Source: Halocafeteria seosinensis
Lineage: Eukaryota > Sar > Bigyra > Bicosoecida
Direction of reading: 5' to 3'
NCBI GenBank assembly: GCA_001687465.1
Contig: LVLI01000333.1
Coordinates: 1-19,715, forward strand
DNA length: 19,715 bases
This document shows positions 1-8,209 of this stretch, in pieces (positions within the stretch are counted from its first letter, which is position 1; each line of letters starts with the position of its first letter). The notes under the pieces are model-generated. The model had not been told where the DNA came from. It saw nothing but the letters and a program-made list of their open reading frames with translations, and did no database searches. Made by a program: the position numbers and the translations under genes.

Positions 1-2
1 TC

Positions 3-404
3 TATATCCTGAAAGCATCCTTTACAGGTGTCGTAGAAAAGTTAAGGGAGATGGCTTCACATTGCAATTATCAAGAAAGCTGCTTTGTGGAACATGGTAG
101 AGGGTTAGCATTTACAACCCTAGTTGTAGAGCAATTTTTTGGAGCAATGCGCGGTACTGCTTCCAAAATGCCTACTCAAAAAGAATATGCCGACAAGCGG
201 TGCCTCTCCCTACGGGAATGGACTAAAGACGCAATTAGTCAAGACTTCTGGACACCTAGGAGGCGGACAGTTTACCCCCGAGGACCTCCACTTTTCCAAG
301 GGCCAGATCCGCACGAGCTATTTGAAGTCGTAAGAGACACATTGTCTCACAGACCGATAAGTTCATTAGCGTCAGGCTCCGGTGCATCCTCTCGCTCAGG
401 GTAA
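3..404 (+). pseudogene. Transposase-like ORF fragment, 5' end cut by window edge
   Basis: An open frame runs in from the window edge to a stop at 402-404, with no start codon needed. Its middle carries LVVEQFFGAMRG followed by MPTQKEYADKR. A V-E-x-F-F ... M-R ... P-T ... pattern of this kind occurs near the C-terminal part of several eukaryotic DDE (P-element/THAP9-like) transposases; I infer the relationship from this motif only. The frame dies shortly downstream, and a second recognisable fragment about 110 bases on (518-706) is in another frame with an internal TAG, so the element looks decayed. No terminal inverted repeats or target-site duplications were identified. It could instead be a host gene derived from a transposase, continuing left of the window. 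Confidence 0.4.
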
Positions 405-517
405 CTCCAAACACTGGCTTGCTGGATCCAGCAGCTGTTCTTTGGGACCAGGCAACGAGCCCCACGGTATCGAACTATGGATAATCCTGGAACGACGACA
501 CCTGCACTAGTGCAACC

Positions 518-706
518 CTGACAGAAGATGTTGATCTTTCATCCTCAGAAATGTTTCATAGAGGTGAAATTGCTTGTGTCTAGCCGGATCAAGTGCGGTA
601 TCCTTTCTGGCTAGCAAGGCTGTTACAGACCGTGTTCTTATCTGATGAAGAGGGGCAAGCTATGCACGATGCTGTCCACATAAAGTGGCTAGTATCAGAA
701 AACTGA
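518..706 (+). pseudogene. Decayed ORF fragment with PFWLA motif, probably the same mobile element
   Basis: In frame 2 the translation contains GEIACV, a TAG stop at 581-583, then PDQVRYPFWLARLLQTV and, after a short spacer, VHIKWLVSEN before a second stop. The pattern 'PFWLA ... V-x-x-x-W' resembles a small beta-barrel-like segment I associate with the C-terminus of transposon-encoded proteins, where the aromatic run and the W follow one another at about 25 residues. The similarity continues on both sides of the stop, so TAG looks like a nonsense mutation in a formerly continuous frame. Together with the fragment at 3-404 this suggests a dead transposon. The family name is inference. Confidence 0.35.
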
Positions 707-1281
707 ACTGATTTCGGCAGATGAAGTCACATATTGGGAGAGTTCGGTAGCTGCTCATATTTCTGTACAGTCATTGGTATGCCAAGCTGATATTTCGGAA
801 GTTTCCACCTCTCACAACTTCAGGTATTTTTCTATCAGGCCGGAAGAGTTTCGCAGACTGTCAGAAAGAGTACAAAGCCTTCGGGATGAATCAAGGGCAA
901 CCAACCAACGAGGCTATCTCCGCGAACAGTTCCTTGAGTTTGACTCGCATTCGCGAAGGACGCGCCATCGAGGTGAAGGTAAGCCTCGTGCAACGACTGT
1001 GACCTGAAACTTAGTCCGCCAGTTAACTAGTACGGAGAACCTAGCCATCTGTGGTACTACATAAAGCCGTACAAATATCATTTTGGTTGAAACGTATGTA
1101 TTTATAGCTCTTATTCCCCATGAATCCTCCACAAGGGGGGGGCAATATCCCCGGGCCGGCCGCCAAACCCCCCTTATCTCCGAGACGTCTCGGGACTCGG
1201 CCCGGCGGTACACCCCCTGCATATTGTACCTCCTGGCATTCCGACGCCATTGAATGTACCGCTGAACCTTACGCATTTTTC
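707..1281 (+). other. Stretch without a convincing gene; possible upstream TTL exon
   Basis: An open frame at 774-1007 (77 codons, charged, with the segment RPEEFRRLSERVQSLRDE) has no recognisable domain. It contains a good splice donor (GTAAGC at 979), so it could be a 5' exon of the downstream tubulin-ligase-like gene. Bases 1135-1142 are a run of eight G, and the following 60 bases are very GC-rich, unlike the surroundings. I could not build a consistent exon chain from here into the TTL domain. Confidence 0.3.
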
Positions 1282-1893
1282 GACAACCCAAAGAAATGGA
1301 TTTTCAAGAAGAGCGATGGTCATGGGGGTAAAGGGCAGAGACTTTTTCAAACGGGCACAACTGTACATTGTACCAATAAAGGAACGGGGAGTCCTACAAG
1401 CGTTGGTCACGCCCTTACTTCACCATGGTAACAAGGTAGACATCCGTTTATTTGGTTTAGTAGCATCGCTTGACCCCCCCGAGAATATACTTATCGCGAA
1501 GTGGTTTTACGAGAATTGGAGGTGCCAACGTGGATCAGCCCACAAATTTGGGCGGCCTAAAAGGAAGGTACAGGGTTCCACAGTTTGCCACCGAACGAGG
1601 GCCTGCTTCGGCCGGGTTGCTGGCAAATTGCATGGCGACGGTGAAGGGCCGCGGGATTGATCCTCAAGTAGTTTGGAACAAGATCAAGTTCAAGATCGGA
1701 GCTGAGGTTCTCACAGCCGGGCAGAATCGCTTTTGGTGTAAGTCTAATACATTGTAGTATTAGCTACCAGTGTGGCTCAACCGCAGCCAAACTCGTTGTT
1801 GACAAGAGCGGTGAACCATACATTATGGAAACGGGCCTTGGTTGGACTGTCTCATTGACTCATATACCACTAACCCTTGTTTCTATTTGTTAA
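1282..1893 (+). pseudogene. Tubulin-tyrosine ligase (TTL/TTLL) family domain, frame-shifted
   Basis: TTL-family enzymes are ATP-grasp ligases that add Tyr, Glu or Gly to tubulin. The core reads through in pieces. Frame 1 has NPKKWIFKKSDGHGGKG (ATP-binding 'WI.KP...G.GI' region). Frame 2 has VLQALVTPLLHHGNKVDIRL then FGLVASLDP (family: 'Q.Yi..PLL..G.KFDiRlyvLV.S.dP'). Frame 3 has PRIYLSRSGFTRIG, then PTNLGG (family 'TN'), and a helical region to QNRFW. A 49-base GT-AG intron (1738-1786) then joins in frame to KLVVDKSGEPYIMETG, matching the 'D....P...E.N' metal-binding end. The two frame breaks lie at G and C homopolymers (near 1321-1337 and at C7, 1474-1480), and each is fixed by removing one base. 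The usual Asn of E-x-N is absent (ETG). It is either a pseudogene or an intact gene with two sequencing errors; the missing Asn favours decay. The N-terminus is unclear. Confidence 0.65.
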
Positions 1894-2408
1894 ACATTCT
1901 CAATAACTTGCTCTTTTCATATCACCTACTGGTTCTGGTCTCAATCCAGACAATTTCAAATAAACAACAGGTATATGTAACAAGGCATAGTCTTCATTTG
2001 CCCTTTAATGCACTCGTACAATTCTTCTCATGGGGATATCTCTTGATCCTGTCCGTTTACATTTCTGTTATTGTCTGGTCCCTGCCTTGATTCGTTTTGT
2101 TCTATAGAGGTTATGAGTTTGAATAGAGTCCATTTTTTAGTTTTTATTTCGTACATGGTTTTGGCTGGCTTTATATACTGAGCTGCTGGTTTCATAGCGT
2201 ATTTTAGCTGAATACCTGCTTTTTATTGGGTTTTTTGAAACTTCCTGGCAGCTACACTTTGTGGTATTGGGGGTCACTAACGCTTGCATGTCTGATCATC
2301 GTTGATGTTTACAAAACGCCTTGAAGTCAAGTAGGCTTCTCTTGTACAAAAACAGTACAGTCCCACACGAAAGGGAGGGGAAGACTGTAAGTGTATAAAT
2401 ATTCTTGT
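1894..2408. other. Gene-free, T-rich intergenic stretch
   Basis: This segment lies between the TTL remnant and the stop codon of the minus-strand cyclophilin-SYF2 gene. It is T-rich on the plus strand. A plus frame at 1842-2090 has only low-complexity hydrophobic translation with no start context or domain. I found no tRNA, splice chain or repeat array. It probably holds the 3' untranslated region of the cyclophilin-SYF2 gene. Confidence 0.5.
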
Positions 2409-4571
2409 TTACAAAGCAGTTCCCCGTTCCAGATTCTGCCGCATCTCCACAGTGTACTTATCAAACGCCCTGCCGATCTTTTTGTTGAACACCCTGTTCA
2501 TATTAAAAAACAAGATAACAATCACTAGCAAGGTACGCGTCCACAAAAAACACAATTGTCGTACCTGTTGCGCTCATTAATGTAGTCCACCGTCTCGTCT
2601 GGGTGGACAGTGCGGCGTCGGGAGAACCGACTTTTCTTTCGGCGGTGTTCCACTTGATCTGCAAGCCGATCCATTCCATCTTTGTCCACAAAATCACTTC
2701 GGCCATAATCCATGTCTGAAACGGCATCGGGAACAACCATCTCCATGTTTCGATTCACCAGAGACATCGAGGAGCCACTTCCCCCTCCTTCCTCTCGACC
2801 TGGATCAACGACACCAACGTTCTATGAGAGCAACCAAAGGCAGCGCTTGAATCGCATAATACATACCTGGCAGTTCTTTCAGTGTCTTTTCATAGGCTTG
2901 CTGCTGAGCATCTTGGTTAAACACGTTCCATCCGAATGATCGCTTCATATTCTCTTCCCTTTGTTTGCGTTTCTCGGCAGCTGACAGAGACTGTTCTGCA
3001 GGTTCGTCAAGCCAAGAAGGCTTTTGCTCACCCGTTCCGTCTTGTTTGCCCTTTCGACGATATTCGTTTTGTTTGTCGGCCATCTGCTGTAGATAATATC
3101 TTCGGCGTTCATACTTTGGGTCCTCCACGCGTTTGTGCTCTTCAACAACCTCCTTATAATTTTCTTGGCGACTCTTGTTCAACCGCATCCGAATCTGCCG
3201 AAGTCGGTCGTCCATTGTTGAACTACCACTGGCACTTGCGCTTGTACTTTCTTCGTCTCCTGCTTCAGCCTTGCTGCTGTTTGCATTTTTCAATTCGTCC
3301 TCTTGCTCATGTTGCGATGCCTCGTTTGTCGATTCGTCAGTTTCCCCTTCGTTGTCGTCTCGGAGTTCAACTATGGTCTTGTAAGAGGGTGTGGGTCGCT
3401 TCTTTGAAGTAACATTCTGTTTTATGTGGCTGGCCAAATGATGCTCGAACGCCTGGTTTACGGAAGCATGTTCAGATCCTTTATGCTTGTGGCCAAAATT
3501 TCGAGGTAGCCCCATTTCTTTAACGTTCCTTGGTTTTGTTAGGTCGGGCATTTCGGATCCTTGCTGTTGCTCTCCTTCATCATTCCAAATTCTTTCGAGG
3601 GACCGTTGGGCCTCAGCTCGAGAAGGGGGATTAGGGGCACCGTCATTTCCAATAGCCAGGCTTTCAAATACCTCCCCGCTGTCAGTAACTTTAACTTGTC
3701 GCTTTGGTCGGTCTTTCCTGTCGGTGGCGACCTGCTCAAACAGTCGTACGATACGCAGTCCATCTCTGACGTGGCCAAAAACAACGTGTTTGCTGCAGGT
3801 AGTCGAAAAAGATGAACGAGTGAGAACGAGGTGAAGCCAGCGAATGAACGCCATCCAACATACCCATCCAGATGAGGGGTGGGCCTCAAGGTGATAAAGA
3901 ACTGGCTGGAGTTCGTGTCGGGACCAGCATTGGCCATCGACAATAGCCCGGCACAAGTATGTTTGAGAAGGAAATTCTCATCTGTAGAGACGCCAGCGAA
4001 TATCATGAATACTATACCAGGAGCACACCTTCGAGCACTCCACACTCGTACCTTCGAATTTTCGACCATAAATGCTCTCTCCTCCAGTCCCGTCAGCATG
4101 GGTGATATCACCTCCCTGTTACAAATTAATCATCAAGAACATACTCGTAAGCAAGACCTCTATGTCACGTATAAGCAGATGCATTAGCTTACTTGAACAA
4201 TAAAGCCCGGCACAATTCGGTGAAAATCAGAGTCCTGTGGCACCTCATGCAGACATACACAGTGTATATAGTACACGATAAAGACTCTTCTGTTATGCCA
4301 TGTTGCTGCCTATGGGCAGAAAAGCTTACCTTATAGTGTAATTTGGCTCCCGAAGGTGTCTTGCCCTGCTCTCCAGTGCAGAGCGCTCTGAAATTTTCAG
4401 CTGTCTTAGGAGTGATATCAGCGTATAGCTCGAATACAATACGCCCCGCTGCATCCATACACGTAGAGGGTATACGCATATGTCGGTACAGTGTATGTGG
4501 GCTTACGTACCATGCTCATCGCCAATGGAGACGTCAAAATACACGAGGGGGTTGCTGCTCGCAGAGGCCAT
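2409..4571 (-). CDS. Cyclophilin-SYF2 fusion: peptidyl-prolyl isomerase joined to spliceosome factor SYF2
   Basis: Eight exons, complement of 2409-2493, 2565-2799, 2867-3792, 3864-3981, 4052-4115, 4193-4234, 4330-4448 and 4511-4571; introns 62-95 nt, all GT-AG; 1650 nt, 549 residues. Residues 1-176 are a full cyclophilin with [34 protein letters not shown] and [15 protein letters not shown]. The catalytic Arg (R66), F71, Q74, F124 and H137 are present; CypA W121 is His here (TPHLDG), as in Cyp40-type proteins, predicting weak cyclosporin binding. Residues 177-330 are an acidic, Ser/Glu-rich linker. Residues 331-549 match SYF2 end to end: [29 protein letters not shown] (421-430), [19 protein letters not shown] and the C-terminal [20 protein letters not shown]. 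The cyclophilin end and the SYF2 start share one 926-base exon without a stop, so the fusion does not depend on splice prediction. SYF2 belongs to the NineTeen-complex-associated spliceosome proteins; a nuclear splicing role is inferred. Confidence 0.92.
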
Positions 4572-4927
4572 CGTTATTCTGAGTATTTAGCATGTGTTGT
4601 GTATATAACAAGCATACACTCATACGTCCGTTCTCAGTCAGAATATTCGCCAAACCACTACGCTTTTTATATTGACGGTGTACAGTACTAGATCATTCAA
4701 TGTACAAGCCCCTATAAGTGAACGTGAAAATTGCGCTACCGGGTATATATGGAGCAAAATGATATCATTGGTATGATATGATGTCATAGTGAATATAATT
4801 GCTAGTGTGGTCCGTCATATAGACCGGTGCACTACTAGAGTTTCGGCGACATATATGTAATGGTATGGGTATGGGTATGTATGCATGCAGCATGGGACGT
4901 GTTCAGAATTTCAGACCTTATCGGTGC
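4572..4927. other. Intergenic region with promoter of cyclophilin-SYF2; short palindrome and repeat
   Basis: This AT-rich region lies between two minus-strand genes. It contains a perfect ten-base palindrome ATGATATCAT (4759-4768), about 190 bases upstream of the cyclophilin-SYF2 start, followed by the related GTATGATATGATGTCAT. Three tandem copies of GGTATG lie at 4862-4879, near the end of the upstream membrane gene. No tRNA or additional exon was recognised. Confidence 0.4.
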
Positions 4928-6601
4928 TTAGTGACCTCTTTGCTCAATATCATCCTGTGAGCGGACAAATTCCTCTTCATCGATACCAAATTGATCCCAC
5001 ATTCTGTCTTCAGGAGATCTCACTTCGTTTGTGTGAGTACTATCGGATTCTCTTGAACCAGAAGTTGCAGAGGTTCGACGACGCGTGCTACGTTGAGGTG
5101 TGGACACTGAAGAAGCCCCAGGGGAAGCAGAAGATCCAGCAGTTGTTGGGCCGTTACCAAAGCACAAGGAAGCGGAGCTGGCAAACGAGTTACCTCCGTG
5201 CCGTCTCGAAGGATCGAAATCGTTGAGGCTTGTAGAGTGCGTGTTCAACACTGGATATCCTGTGCTATTCCGGAATAGATATCGCCTTGCGCTCGCAGCT
5301 GAATCTCCAGTAGTCTGCGAACCGTGGGATGTAGGACCCTGCACGTCGCCGGGGGAGGAGGTTCCTAAAGTGGTAGCTGAAAGCAACTCAGATGCAAGAT
5401 TTGCCTCACGAACTTGATCTGCCTCCGGCGCTGATGGCGCTGGTATTCTTGCATCGTATAAACTGGGAGATTCTACGTTTCGCTGACGCTCGTGGGCCAC
5501 AGCTGAGGTCTCTTGCGGCAACCACTTTCGACTGTTTTCCTGGCGTGAAATCGACCTTCTTCGGAGTGAACCACGTCGGTTATCGCGTTCGTCATGCGCA
5601 TAAACTTCGCTGATAGCTTTTTGAGCTACCGGTGGATTGTCTTTTGTGGTTCCCTTCTTCGATTCGGTAAACTGGGATTCAGGCAACGTGGACATGATGG
5701 AGCAAGTTGCCAAAGGAATACTCAACCATAACAACGGAAACGTATAGCACATTGGGAAGGATATCTGTGCAACCTGTATGCAATCTCTGAACGAAATATT
5801 TTCACAATTTTTCAGTGTGGCCACATGAACAAGGGCAAGGAAGTATATCTGCATCAGCAGTGGGTCCCATAACACCCTTCGTATGCTCACAATAACCCTA
5901 TGCATACACCCGTGGTCCCACTCATCCCGAAGAAACTCTATATCGGCTGCAAATATCGATGGAGCGCCAAACTTGAGATTTGGATAGACTAGCCGTTGTA
6001 GTAGGCCAACGACGAAGAACGTTGCAACTGCTGCTATCATCGCTGGACCGATAGACGGAAACAACACTCTCAGCAGCAGTAAGAATGCCACCTCAATGAA
6101 GATTGAAAACCCGTTGTTTGCCCCACCGAATAATAGTGTCCGCAAGAACCCCTGGGGGGATAACTGAAGAGAAAGCGTAAATGTGGAAACTAAGAAGGCC
6201 CCTACGGAGACACAAACTGCTGGACATGGCAAATCTGTCAGCAAATTGCCCATACAAGGAGGAATTGATCCCAGAAGCCCCAGCAACGCATTATCACCAC
6301 CGTTTCGGAAATATGACAGAGTCGTTTGCAAGAGAGGCCAGACTAGGTCAGGTCTGTATAATGCCGTCAGTATGACGAGGAATCTGCTAATACAAAATAC
6401 CCGAAATGGTATCTCAATGAATGCTGTCCGCAGCGTCTGCTGGGCATTCCCCTTGCTCCAAGTTGAGAAATATGTGCACAGAAGAAGGTGAACGCTCAGT
6501 TGCATCCAGTGGAACAAGCCAATTCCTACTTCGCGCAGGCCAACAGCAAAGACCGCAGGCAGAAGCAGGCAAAACAAACTACGATTGTCCACTAAAGTCA
6601 T
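4928..6601 (-). CDS. Polytopic membrane protein with Ser-rich tail (probably 3' part of one gene)
   Basis: A single open frame of 557 codons starts at ATG 6601. I do not recognise the family. The first ~310 residues hold about seven or eight hydrophobic spans, for example SLFCLLLPAVFAVGL, VFCISRFLVILTALY, VCVSVGAFLVSTFTLSL, IEVAFLLLLRVLF, IAAVATFFVVGLL, LMQIYFLALVHVA and FPLLWLSIPLA. The last ~230 residues are a hydrophilic, Ser/Arg-rich, probably cytosolic tail ending in an acidic stretch (GIDEEEFVRSQDD). The frame is open upstream of the ATG as far as 6637 and overlaps the end of the preceding minus-strand ORF in a -1 relation; five bases separate the two annotated ORFs. Since eukaryotic genes are rarely this close, the two ORFs are likely one gene of about 870 residues with an indel near 6607-6637. 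No RING, rhomboid or transporter signature was seen. Confidence 0.6.
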   Translation of the reverse strand: MTLVDNRSLFCLLLPAVFAVGLREVGIGLFHWMQLSVHLLLCTYFSTWSKGNAQQTLRTAFIEIPFRVFCISRFLVILTALYRPDLVWPLLQTTLSYFRNGGDNALLGLLGSIPPCMGNLLTDLPCPAVCVSVGAFLVSTFTLSLQLSPQGFLRTLLFGGANNGFSIFIEVAFLLLLRVLFPSIGPAMIAAVATFFVVGLLQRLVYPNLKFGAPSIFAADIEFLRDEWDHGCMHRVIVSIRRVLWDPLLMQIYFLALVHVATLKNCENISFRDCIQVAQISFPMCYTFPLLWLSIPLATCSIMSTLPESQFTESKKGTTKDNPPVAQKAISEVYAHDERDNRRGSLRRRSISRQENSRKWLPQETSAVAHERQRNVESPSLYDARIPAPSAPEADQVREANLASELLSATTLGTSSPGDVQGPTSHGSQTTGDSAASARRYLFRNSTGYPVLNTHSTSLNDFDPSRRHGGNSFASSASLCFGNGPTTAGSSASPGASSVSTPQRSTRRRTSATSGSRESDSTHTNEVRSPEDRMWDQFGIDEEEFVRSQDDIEQRGH

Positions 6602-6606
6602 GTCGA

Positions 6607-7533
6607 CTACCGCCCGCAGTACAGTCGTAGAACAGACCTATACTTCTTCGAAAAGTAGACATGCTGCAGGAAGTAGATAGTAAGGATTCCCATGGTTATC
6701 CTCAGTAGGTCCACCGAGGAATCCAAAAGCTGAAGCCTTGTCTGGAAGAACCCAAGCACTGTTTCCACACCAGAACCCCACGAGACAAACAAGACAATAC
6801 CCAGAGTCCACATCTGTAGAAGGATGGGAATCAGAAGCAGCGAAGAACGGTATACAGCTGGCGCCATCCTCATGGCTACGAGCATAACACTAGCAGCAGA
6901 AAAGACCCTCACCATTCCATCAAAGGACTGCAGACTTTGCCGAAACCAATGAAGAAAACTCAAGAGCCAACTTTTCGTAACCATGGTGGACGCAACCCCA
7001 CACAGAAGAGCAGTGCACGAAGCAATGATCGCGATCAGTGGCTTTCGTTCCAGCTCATGGTTGCTTCCACGACCAAGGGGTTTCTTTGTTTTAAGTTGCA
7101 TGGTCAAATGAGTAGTTACAGTTCCCAATACTTCAAACAATCCAATAATCAGCCAGAGAACAAGAAACAACCGTGTATTGCCGCTCTCTGGTGCGGTTCC
7201 AGTCAACCAACTCCACATGCATCTGTCAGCTCCATCAGATTGCAGCAGTTCGTATGGTGGCTCTGCGCTACCATTCTTTATAGGAATAGTCCCGCCCAGA
7301 AAACACCCCTGAGGTGTACCGTACATGAAGGGAAAGGCCGACAAGAAATTGCTTTTACCAGGATGCTCTCCCGTTTGGGAGACTTCACGTTGTTGTACTT
7401 GCGTATAATACATCCACTTGAAAATGGACTTCTTCCACCCAGGTGGGAACAATGATACAACCAAAGGATCTGTGTTCATCGCAGGCAGTATATATGTGGC
7501 ATAGTACCATGCGAAAGCGTCCACAATCCCCAT
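6607..7533 (-). CDS. Polytopic membrane protein, N-terminal part (probably joins 4928-6601)
   Basis: The ORF is open from a GTG at 7560, but the first ATG is at 7533 and an in-frame TGA lies upstream of the GTG, so I use 7533 (308 codons). The first ~100 residues are weakly hydrophobic with FAWYYATYILPAMN, LFPPGWKKSIFKWMYY and several Gly/Pro/Cys; no clear signal peptide is seen. Five membrane spans follow: LFLVLWLIIGLFEVLG, LIAIIASCTALLCGVAS, VFSAASVMLVAMRMAP, LLLIPILLQMWTLGIVLFV and ITMGILTIYFLQHVYF. The stop (TAG, 6609-6607) comes directly after the last span, an abrupt ending, and the next ORF starts five bases later with another span. Family not recognised; probably an endomembrane protein with about twelve spans when joined to the next ORF. 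Confidence 0.55.
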   Translation of the reverse strand: MGIVDAFAWYYATYILPAMNTDPLVVSLFPPGWKKSIFKWMYYTQVQQREVSQTGEHPGKSNFLSAFPFMYGTPQGCFLGGTIPIKNGSAEPPYELLQSDGADRCMWSWLTGTAPESGNTRLFLVLWLIIGLFEVLGTVTTHLTMQLKTKKPLGRGSNHELERKPLIAIIASCTALLCGVASTMVTKSWLLSFLHWFRQSLQSFDGMVRVFSAASVMLVAMRMAPAVYRSSLLLIPILLQMWTLGIVLFVSWGSGVETVLGFFQTRLQLLDSSVDLLRITMGILTIYFLQHVYFSKKYRSVLRLYCGR

Positions 7534-8209
7534 TCTGTGCAATGGCGCGTCCTCTCCCACGACACTTCACTTTCCACAGCATGCGGATGCGTGTTATTTA
7601 AGCAGCCTCGCTGTATACTTCCTCGAATTTCTGTAGCAAACACCCCATCAGTAAGTAACATGATAATACATTGTACTGTAGAGGCTCCACAGCAGAGAAC
7701 TGACCTCACACTTGAAGTGATAGGTCGACCTCCGTGTGTGAACCAACCTACCATACATCTCTATTTTGTACTACCAGGTGGTAGTAGATACTACCCGGGA
7801 GTTAATAAGCAAATTACCCAGGGTAGTAGGCGTAAAATTACACGCTGCTGTCTTCATTAGAAAGAGATACAAATGCGTAGCGACCATAGGGGCTTTGCGG
7901 CAGGTACTTCTTCCTGGAGATTGGGAGCGTGCAAGTGTTTATTCGTTCAATCCGGCTAAAGCAACTCTATCTTCAGCCTCTGTATAATACATGTGCTCAT
8001 AAGCGATTTGGGGCACTATGATACTGTCACGTCATGCCTAGCGAACAATCACCATCGCTTGGTATTTTGCAACTGCCTTCACGATAATCGAAAAAGGGAA
8101 GCACCAACACTAACCTTACACCAACACAAACATAAGCCCCCGTCTCCTTCCCTTTCGTAAACGAATGAGACAGCAGGCGCCACCACTCCGTAGTCAGGAG
8201 TAGCTGACA
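7534..8209. other. Intergenic region between membrane gene and HSF gene
   Basis: It combines the 5' flank of the minus-strand membrane gene with the 3' flank of the minus-strand HSF gene. Its notable content is the inverted-repeat cluster at 7769-7828. Short plus-strand frames here (7537-7860, 7766-7987) have no domain similarity and are probably chance. No tRNA-like arm structure was found. Confidence 0.4.
7769..7828. repeat. Cluster of four TACTACC/GGTAGTA elements in alternating orientation
   Basis: TACTACC occurs at 7769-7775, its exact complement GGTAGTA at 7780-7786 (a seven-base inverted repeat with spacer AGGT), TACTACC again at 7789-7795 followed by C, and GGGTAGTA at 7821-7828. The third and fourth copies form a second inverted repeat, ACTACCC / GGGTAGT. 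The cluster lies about 240-300 bases upstream of the membrane-gene ATG at 7533. The arrangement fits either paired binding sites for a dimeric DNA-binding protein or two small hairpins. The same heptamer occurs singly upstream of two plus-strand genes (11846 and 14834). Confidence 0.5.

Noticed and set aside
1842-2090. 82-codon plus-strand hydrophobic ORF
   Set aside because: It is a T-rich stretch giving Leu/Ser/Val by composition, with no start context, domain or splice signal.
2800-2866. Alternative reading: SYF2 as a separate gene ending the cyclophilin before this intron
   Set aside because: The cyclophilin end and the first half of SYF2 share one uninterrupted exon upstream of this intron.
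2936-3412. 158-codon plus-strand open frame
   Set aside because: It is antisense to the verified cyclophilin-SYF2 exon, is low in conserved motifs, and reflects the Ser/Glu-rich linker read backwards.
6607-6637. Programmed -1 frameshift site between the two membrane ORFs
   Set aside because: No X-XXY-YYZ slippery heptamer exists in the overlap; an indel or separate gene explains the offset more simply.
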